NCBI GenBank assembly: GCA_000277445.1
Contig: AJWJ01000225.1
Location: 1 to 36,202, forward strand
DNA length: 36,202 nucleotides
Reading direction: 5' to 3'
From: Polysphondylium violaceum
Lineage: Eukaryota; Evosea; Eumycetozoa; Dictyosteliales; Dictyosteliaceae
Positions 30,734 to 36,202 of the stretch are shown here, one piece after another. How positions within the stretch are numbered: position 1 is the stretch's first letter; each line of letters begins with the position of its first letter. Below the pieces are notes generated by a model. The model was not told the origin of the DNA. It saw only the letters and a program-made list of their open reading frames with translations, and did no database searches. A program made the position numbers and the translations under genes.

Positions 30734-33397
30734 TTAGACTTTCTCAGATAACAATAGGGTAACAAGGGAAGTCCAACCATTGAATGGATGAATTCTTTTA
30801 CCTTCGCCAGTGATTGGATCATATTGTTCATAAATAAAACCAGTTTCTTGGAATTGAGAAAAAGTAGCATAGGCCATATTGCTTTGAAGAGAGTAATAGA
30901 TATCGGTAGCAGATTCTTTATGAGGGCAACTAGATTTGGTATATTTCGTCGACAAAGAATGAATAAATAAATAATTTATATTAAACCATATAGGTCCTCG
31001 CCAATAGTTTTCATTGGTACCATAGTGTTTATCATCTACAGAGAGTGATCTAATGCCATATCTGGACCAAAGTTGACGTGGGTTTTTCAATGTATCCAAC
31101 AATGGTAAAAAGTTTTTGGAATCTTCTGGAATGACACTTAAAATCATTGGGAAATAGTTGATATATCCATGAGTTCTAAAGTACTCTTTGGTTTGATTAT
31201 TTGAATGATAAATAACATCTTGATAACGATTTGTCTCTGGATCCCAATGATATACTATAGTAGTATGTTTAGTAAAATATAATTAGTATATAATATAATA
31301 TAATTAAGAATTAATAATACAAACAATCAATGTTTTTCAAGACTTTGTTGTAATCATTGAAATATTGTGTAGATTCAGCATCTTTTTTAAGATAATGAGA
31401 AATTTTAGAAAGTGAATTTGCAAAGAAAGCTACCCATGAAGAGAGATCAACATGTAATTCAGAATCGGTTGGAGGAGATGGTCTTGGATAATCATCCAAA
31501 CCAGATGCCAAAGTATGATTGATTTGTCTACCTCTCCAACGGAAAAGACCATCTACATTGCCAGATTGAGTTTTCCAATAGTATTGATAGAATCTTTGTA
31601 ATCTTGGGAAGGACTCCTTTAAAAATTGATTAATATTTTCATATTCTATGGCAGTGAGTTGATTTGATGAATGATTTTGTTTAAATAGCTCTGCGTATAA
31701 AAGTAATTTGTTTACTGCCAATAAAAGTGATGGTGGATTAGCAATGTGTGGTAATTGAAGTCTAAATTCTTTTGGTACCATAGAGGCTGCTTCTTCACCA
31801 AGAATTTGTTCTCTTGGGATCCATCCATTCTTGTCCATGATATTAAACCAATGAGATAAACATTCAATAGTGAGATCAACATCCCAAGCTGAAACTAATA
31901 TTTGATGGAAACCTTCATCCCATAAAAATCCTCTTGGGAATGCTGGTCTAGATGGTGATGCTGAAAATAATGCCTATTATTATTATTATTATTATTAATA
32001 TTTATACATCATTATTTAGACTATAATAATAAAACACTTACAACTGGTTTTGTTTTAACAATTTGATTTTTTTGTTCAGTAATACCAGATCCATACCAAT
32101 AACCAATACCACCCAATAAATTACTAAGAGTAGTTTGAGAAAATTCAAGAGCACCTTTTGGTCTAAGTCTATATGTTTCAGATCCAAGTTTTTGATTAAA
32201 TCTATATTTAAATGAATCTATATAAGAATCTCTAAGTTTATCAAATTGAGTAGAAGTAAGATCTTTAACAATAGATCCAATATCTTCAACTTGATTATTA
32301 TGATTCTCATGAGAAATAAATGTAATTTCAATCTATAATAAATTTAATTAATTTTAAAGAACAACCTATATTTATAAATTAAAACAATACATACATCAAA
32401 AGGTACAGTTAAAACTCTTTGTACAATAACTATATTTGAATTATCATTGAGTTGATTTGGAAGAGTAGGGATGAATGGTGGGACTTTCGATTTAGTAGTT
32501 GATTTTTTAAGACCAATCCACTCTTCAAACGATGGTTGAAGGAACTGTTTGGTTTCTTGACTAAAAATTGAACCTACAATATCATAGTTTTCTTTGTCGT
32601 GTCTAGAAACACCATAGTAATGGAAACGAGAGAGATCTCTTTGATTTTTTAAAAAGGTACCTTTGGGAAGAGTGCTATCCTCTGGTTTTGAAAAGTGTAA
32701 AGTATAATCTCCAATTTCTGGATGGTTACCTGTCACTTGAACGTCGCCTTTAAAAGTATCATCTTGAGTTGTGACCTTGAGACCACCTTTTTTTGGCTCA
32801 ATACTTTCATCTCTAATATAATACATCATAGAGAATAATGGTGTTTCTTGTAATTGATCATTTGCTGCAATACCACTAATTCTTACACTCCAATCTCCAC
32901 CTTTTTTTATTTATTATTTATTAATGACCATTTCCAACTATCGATCTATGACTGATCTCCTGACTATAAACAAAATTATACATACCTTTTGAACCAGTTT
33001 TTTTTATAAAAGTTGTAGTTATATTGATTTTACCATTTGTATCTTGGATTTCTTGAACACCAAACATTTTACCATCATGATATTTCCAATGATATTGTCC
33101 ATCAGAACCTTGATTAGCCTTGTAGAGAAATCTTTGAAATTGATCATTTACATTTGGTGTTGACCAAACTAAACCTGTGCTTATAGGTATTGGTGATCTG
33201 GATTTCATACCAAAATAAACATGAGGCATATAAGTGCCCCAATACAATGTATCATTTAATCCATTTTTCCCAATTGGTATTTTTGGCAAATCGCTCGTCG
33301 TACTCTCTTGTTTTTGTTGTTTTTGTTGCTTAGATGCGACAACTGTCAAACAAATGATAGCCAACAAAAGTAAACAATTTTTTGTAAAGGCACTCAT
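30734..33397 (-). CDS. ER mannosyl-oligosaccharide glucosidase (glucosidase I, GH63)
   Basis: Five exons on the minus strand (33397-32986, 32900-32395, 32332-32042, 31973-31325, 31254-30734) encode 792 residues; human MOGS has 837. It removes the terminal alpha-1,2 glucose from Glc3Man9GlcNAc2 on nascent glycoproteins in the ER lumen. The N-terminus is a signal anchor (KNCLLLLAIICLTVVAS). NDTLYWGTYMPHVYFGMKSR is the usual family opening. Exon 4 has FPRGFLWDEGFHQ and WIPREQILGEEA, the catalytic-domain signatures with acidic residues. The last exon has YWRGPIWFNINYL and FNGWTSL near the C-terminus. Intron 3 contains a TTA microsatellite. Intron 4 has the weak donor GTTTGT, chosen because it restores KNID-LYHWDPE. 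The gene is convergent with the FNIP gene, with 34 bp between stops. Confidence 0.93.
31974..32041 (-). other. Glucosidase I intron 3 with a TTA/TAA microsatellite
   Basis: A phase 0 intron, GTAAGT to AATAG, whose 3' part is a run of about eight TAA triplets (TTA on the + strand, 31974-31998). Confidence 0.7.
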
Positions 33398-33947
33398 CCT
33401 TTCTTAGTGATTGGTTTTATTTGTTTGTTTATAAATAAATATTGATTGATGGTTGTTAATGTAGATTGATGGATGTGCTACTATAAATATTCAGATGTGA
33501 TGAAAAAAAAAAAAAAAAGCCCAATCTAACCCTCCACACTTTTTGAAAAATAAAAAAATTATAAAAATTTAAAAAAATGAACATACCCCAATATTTTTTT
33601 TTTCAATGACAAAATGTATGATGATTATTCGAATGGTGCCGCTTGATTTGATAAAAAAAAAAAAAAATTGGTGCATGGTTGCAGGTTGTAGAGCCCAACA
33701 CTTTCTGAAAATTATAAAAAAGAATAAAAAAAAAATAGATTCTTTTGGAATATCTTTAAACTATCTAATATAAGTGTACATTTGTTGTAATTATTGTTCT
33801 AGATGTTGTTAGTGGTTGTTTGTTTTCATTACCTTATTTAGTATGATATTTTTGGATTTTTAGAGTCAAAATTCAAGAATGGTTGGTGGTTTAATAAATA
33901 TTGATTGCATATAACTATTCTTTTCTTTATATAATAATAATTTAAAT
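33398..33947 (-). promoter_or_regulatory. Promoter region of the glucosidase I gene and 3' flank of UMPS
   Basis: AT-rich. Two A runs of about 15 bases (33502-33517 and 33653-33666) are each followed within 60 bp by a similar segment (CCACACTTTTTGAAAA and CCAACACTTTCTGAAAA), a loose internal duplication. No gene is seen; a minus-strand frame at 33866-34132 is a shadow of UMPS. Confidence 0.45.
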
Positions 33948-35381
33948 TTATTGTTTTGATTCATAAGCAGACCATGAAGCAGTTCTATATTTAATAGCTT
34001 CTTCTTTTGGATTTGAACTCTTATAAATACCTCTACCGACGATAATGACATCGGTATTCTTTTCTTTGATAACATATTCTGGAGTGTTGTATTGTTGACC
34101 CATTGAATCACCAGCAGAATTGAATTGAACACCTGGTGTCATTAAAACAAAGTTATCGCTCATGGCAGATAATCTTTCTTGGCAAATGAAGCCCATAACG
34201 GCATCTTGATTTGATTTACCCATTTCAACCATTTGGTTGGTGTATTCACCTACACACATTGATCCCTTGGATGACATTTGAGCTAAAAGTAAAAGACCAG
34301 CACCGGTGGTTTTGATGGATTCTCTAAAACCGTCAATGATGGCTGGACCAGCAACACCATGGATGGTGACCATATCGGCCCATTTGGAGATTTCGTATAC
34401 TCCATTTTCAAATTGATACTTGACAGTGTTTCCAATGTCGGCAAACTTTCTGTCTTCAAAAATTAAAAAGTTGTGTTTGGCGGCAATGGCTTGGAGGTCT
34501 TTGATAAATTGTTGATCATAATCTTGGACAATGTCTACGTGGGTTTTGAGGACACAAATTTCACTGCCAATCTTTTCGGCTAAATCCAAAATCTCTTGCT
34601 TAACAGTGAGATCAACGGCAACGGCTAAATTGGTCTTTTTCGAGGCCATCAATTGGAAAAGTTTATTGGCGGTTGGGTTGGTGGCGAGCTTGGCTCTCTC
34701 TTGGAATGAAACAAATGGGGCTCTGACTGGTGCGCTGCTTGGAAGAGGGACAACGACGTTTTTATTGGCCTCTAAAAAGTTTTTAACCAACTCTAAAGTT
34801 GGACCGGTCAATTTACCGGCTTCGACAAGAGTGTTTATCAATTCCTCCATAGTGAATACAGAGTGGAGCTTGAGACCACGCTTTTCAAGCTCTTGTTTGG
34901 CACCTTGTTGACGATCCAAAAGTACAACGACGTCAGTCACTGTCAAACCAACACTATTTAAATCTCTAACTGTTTCAAGTACAGAGGCACCACTGGTGAC
35001 CAAATCTTCGACGACCAATACATTGTCGCCCTCTTTAAAAATACCTTCAATGAGTTGTTTGGTTCCGTAGGCCTTGGCTTCCTTTCTTCTGACAACCATT
35101 GGAATGTTGTGGGCAATACTCATACCGGTGGCAATGGGTAAAGCAGTATAGGGTACACCACAAACCAACTCTGGCTTAGATTGAGCATACACTGTCTTGT
35201 ACATCATACTGGCAATGCTAGCCAACAACACTGGACTAGAGACAGTGACTCTGAGATCTATATAAATGGGTGAAATGATGCCACTTTTTAATTTAAATTC
35301 TCCCAATTTGACTGCACCAATTTCATTGAGTTTTAAAACCAATTCTTTAATTTCTTCTTTACTTAAAATTGATGTAGTCAT
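33948..35381 (-). CDS. umps: UMP synthase (orotate phosphoribosyltransferase + OMP decarboxylase)
   Basis: One intronless exon of 477 residues carries the last two steps of de novo pyrimidine synthesis. The N-terminal OPRT domain (about 1-210) has [16 protein letters not shown], the catalytic loop region, and the PRPP-binding motif [13 protein letters not shown] (121-133). The C-terminal ODC domain (about 250-477) has [13 protein letters not shown] with the catalytic Asp310-x-Lys312-x-x-Asp315, VTIHGVAGP, and VGRGIYKS at the phosphate-binding end. The length and domain order match the bifunctional enzyme of Dictyostelium and animals. All key residues are present. Two TATAAAAAG elements lie upstream. 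It is cytosolic. Confidence 0.97.
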   Translation of the reverse strand: MTTSILSKEEIKELVLKLNEIGAVKLGEFKLKSGIISPIYIDLRVTVSSPVLLASIASMMYKTVYAQSKPELVCGVPYTALPIATGMSIAHNIPMVVRRKEAKAYGTKQLIEGIFKEGDNVLVVEDLVTSGASVLETVRDLNSVGLTVTDVVVLLDRQQGAKQELEKRGLKLHSVFTMEELINTLVEAGKLTGPTLELVKNFLEANKNVVVPLPSSAPVRAPFVSFQERAKLATNPTANKLFQLMASKKTNLAVAVDLTVKQEILDLAEKIGSEICVLKTHVDIVQDYDQQFIKDLQAIAAKHNFLIFEDRKFADIGNTVKYQFENGVYEISKWADMVTIHGVAGPAIIDGFRESIKTTGAGLLLLAQMSSKGSMCVGEYTNQMVEMGKSNQDAVMGFICQERLSAMSDNFVLMTPGVQFNSAGDSMGQQYNTPEYVIKEKNTDVIIVGRGIYKSSNPKEEAIKYRTASWSAYESKQ

Positions 35382-35406
35382 TTTATGTGTTATATATTAT
35401 ATGATT

Positions 35407-35464
35407 CTTTTTATAAACCTAAAAAAGAAAGAAGAACTTTAAAGAAAATGTGACCCTTTTTATA
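35407..35464 (-). promoter_or_regulatory. Two TATA elements upstream of UMPS
   Basis: On the minus strand TATAAAAAG occurs at 35456-35464 and again at 35407-35415, 49 bp apart. The nearer copy is about 25 bp before the ATG, so the farther one, followed by a T-rich stretch, is the more likely TATA box. Dictyostelid promoters usually combine a TATA box with oligo-T. Confidence 0.45.
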
Positions 35465-36106
35465 GGTTTTTTTTTAAAAAAATTAAATTAAAATTAAAAT
35501 AAAAAAAAAAAAAAACGAAAAAGACGAAAGAGATCTTCCTTTGCCGAAACATTAAAGTTTATAATTCCGAATCAATGTGAAAAGTTGGGTAAATAAAATG
35601 AAACAAATAAACATAAATAACAAATAGATATAAAATAATTTAATTTGATTTGATTTTAAAATTAAAATTAAAATAATATTGATCTCATTTATTTAATTAA
35701 ATTATTCATTCATATGCAAAAATAAAAAGGTCATCAGCTTTGCAATATCTCAAACTCTATAATAATCAAATTTTATATTAGAATATTGTTTATATATATA
35801 AAATTTATAAAACTATTGTATATTATGAACATATTTTATCAGAATATGCGTTTATCATCAAATATATTGCAGAGTAGCAAATATTTACATTAATTCATCA
35901 TGAAATATGTTTATAATATACAATAATAAAAAATACAAGTGTATATACATACCAAAATATAACTGTAATGCACAGAAAACGAAAATTTTCGCTTTTTGTT
36001 CTTACAAAAAAATGAAAAAAAAAAAAAAAAAAAATCAAAAAAATAGAAAAAAATAAAAAAAAATCATGAGTGTAAATTTTATGTATAGCACAAAACTAGA
36101 TTGAGG

Positions 36107-36181
36107 ATTGACTTTATTTCTTTAAATAGTTGATAAAAAGTAGAGTTCTACTGATTCAGTAATTGTAGAATTAAAGTCAAT
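36107..36181. repeat. Nested inverted repeats at the right edge
   Basis: ATTGACTTTATTTC (36107-36120) and GAATTAAAGTCAAT (36168-36181) are inverted copies matching at 13 of 14 positions. Between them lie two short palindromes, AGTAGAGTTCTACT (36139-36152) and TACTGATTCAGTA (36149-36161). Either DNA cruciform or RNA structure is possible. The window ends 21 bases later. Confidence 0.6.
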
Positions 36182-36202
36182 ATTTGACTGGTCTTTTGGA
36201 CG

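Larger units (their letters stand above)
35382..36202 (-). other. AT-rich region upstream of UMPS, no gene seen
   Basis: Over 800 bases of extreme AT content with A runs near 35500-35515 and 36013-36030. Apart from the promoter elements near 35407-35464 and an inverted-repeat cluster at the right edge (36107-36181), I see no coding frame or tRNA. Confidence 0.5.

Noticed and set aside
34531-34911. 126-codon plus-strand frame opposite UMPS
   Set aside because: Antisense shadow of a highly conserved enzyme gene, with no independent features.
1-36202. Clustered system such as a defence island, CRISPR array or biosynthetic cluster
   Set aside because: Introns, eukaryotic gene families and unrelated neighbouring functions; no regularly spaced repeats and no co-directional functional cassette.

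Overview
The window looks like nuclear DNA of a dictyostelid social amoeba (Amoebozoa). It is AT-rich, with long A and T homopolymers between genes, short GT..AG introns of about 60 to 95 bp, and CAA/AAT/ACA trinucleotide tracts coding for Gln, Asn, Ser and Thr runs. It carries several FNIP-repeat genes, a fused UMP synthase (OPRT+ODC), and LRR and ankyrin genes of dictyostelid type. I cannot fix the species; the FNIP and ankyrin expansions would suit a Cavenderia- or Heterostelium-like genome.

Layout. 1-87: 3' end of an unidentified + strand gene. 362-431: tRNA-Gly(GCC), minus. 650-1227: DUF1764 protein. About 1600-2660: decayed copy of the next gene. 2980-5267: seven-exon LRR surface protein, probably GPI-anchored. 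5293-6084: three copies of a tRNA-derived unit on the minus strand. 6258-8003: FNIP protein. 8423-10172: site-2 protease (five exons). 10532-12015 and 12602-14139: tandem paralogues joining a degenerate Rab-like domain to an ankyrin region. 14303-17452: bacterial-type MutS, probably mitochondrial. 17504-19132 (minus): FNIP protein. 19717-21535: GDAP2-like macro/CRAL-TRIO protein. 21974-26306: PIG-G-type GPI ethanolamine-phosphate transferase. 26422-27927: FNIP protein. 28463-28738: decayed relic. 29174-30699: FNIP paralogue with an apparent frameshift. 30734-33397 (minus): ER glucosidase I. 33948-35381 (minus): UMP synthase.

How the genes relate. The housekeeping genes serve separate pathways: N-glycan trimming (glucosidase I), GPI-anchor side-chain modification (PIG-G), intramembrane proteolysis (S2P), pyrimidine synthesis (UMPS) and DNA mismatch recognition (MutS). 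The lineage-specific genes (FNIP, Rab-like/ankyrin, LRR) lie among them, often as tandem duplicates at different stages of divergence or decay. The FNIP proteins and the Rab-like/ankyrin proteins share a short aromatic-x-x-(Y/F/W)-R-N-...-L motif that I read as a degenerate F-box-like tag.

The most unusual item is the set of tRNA-derived units at 5293-6084. In the two fuller copies a tRNA 3' half lies upstream of a tRNA 5' half, and the flanking leader and trailer pair with each other. Base changes between copies largely preserve the pairing. This is the layout of a circularly permuted tRNA precursor, although decayed tandem tRNA genes or a tRNA-derived SINE remain possible.

All exon boundaries were set by hand from splice sites, reading frame and alignment with remembered family sequences. 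No database search or folding program was run.
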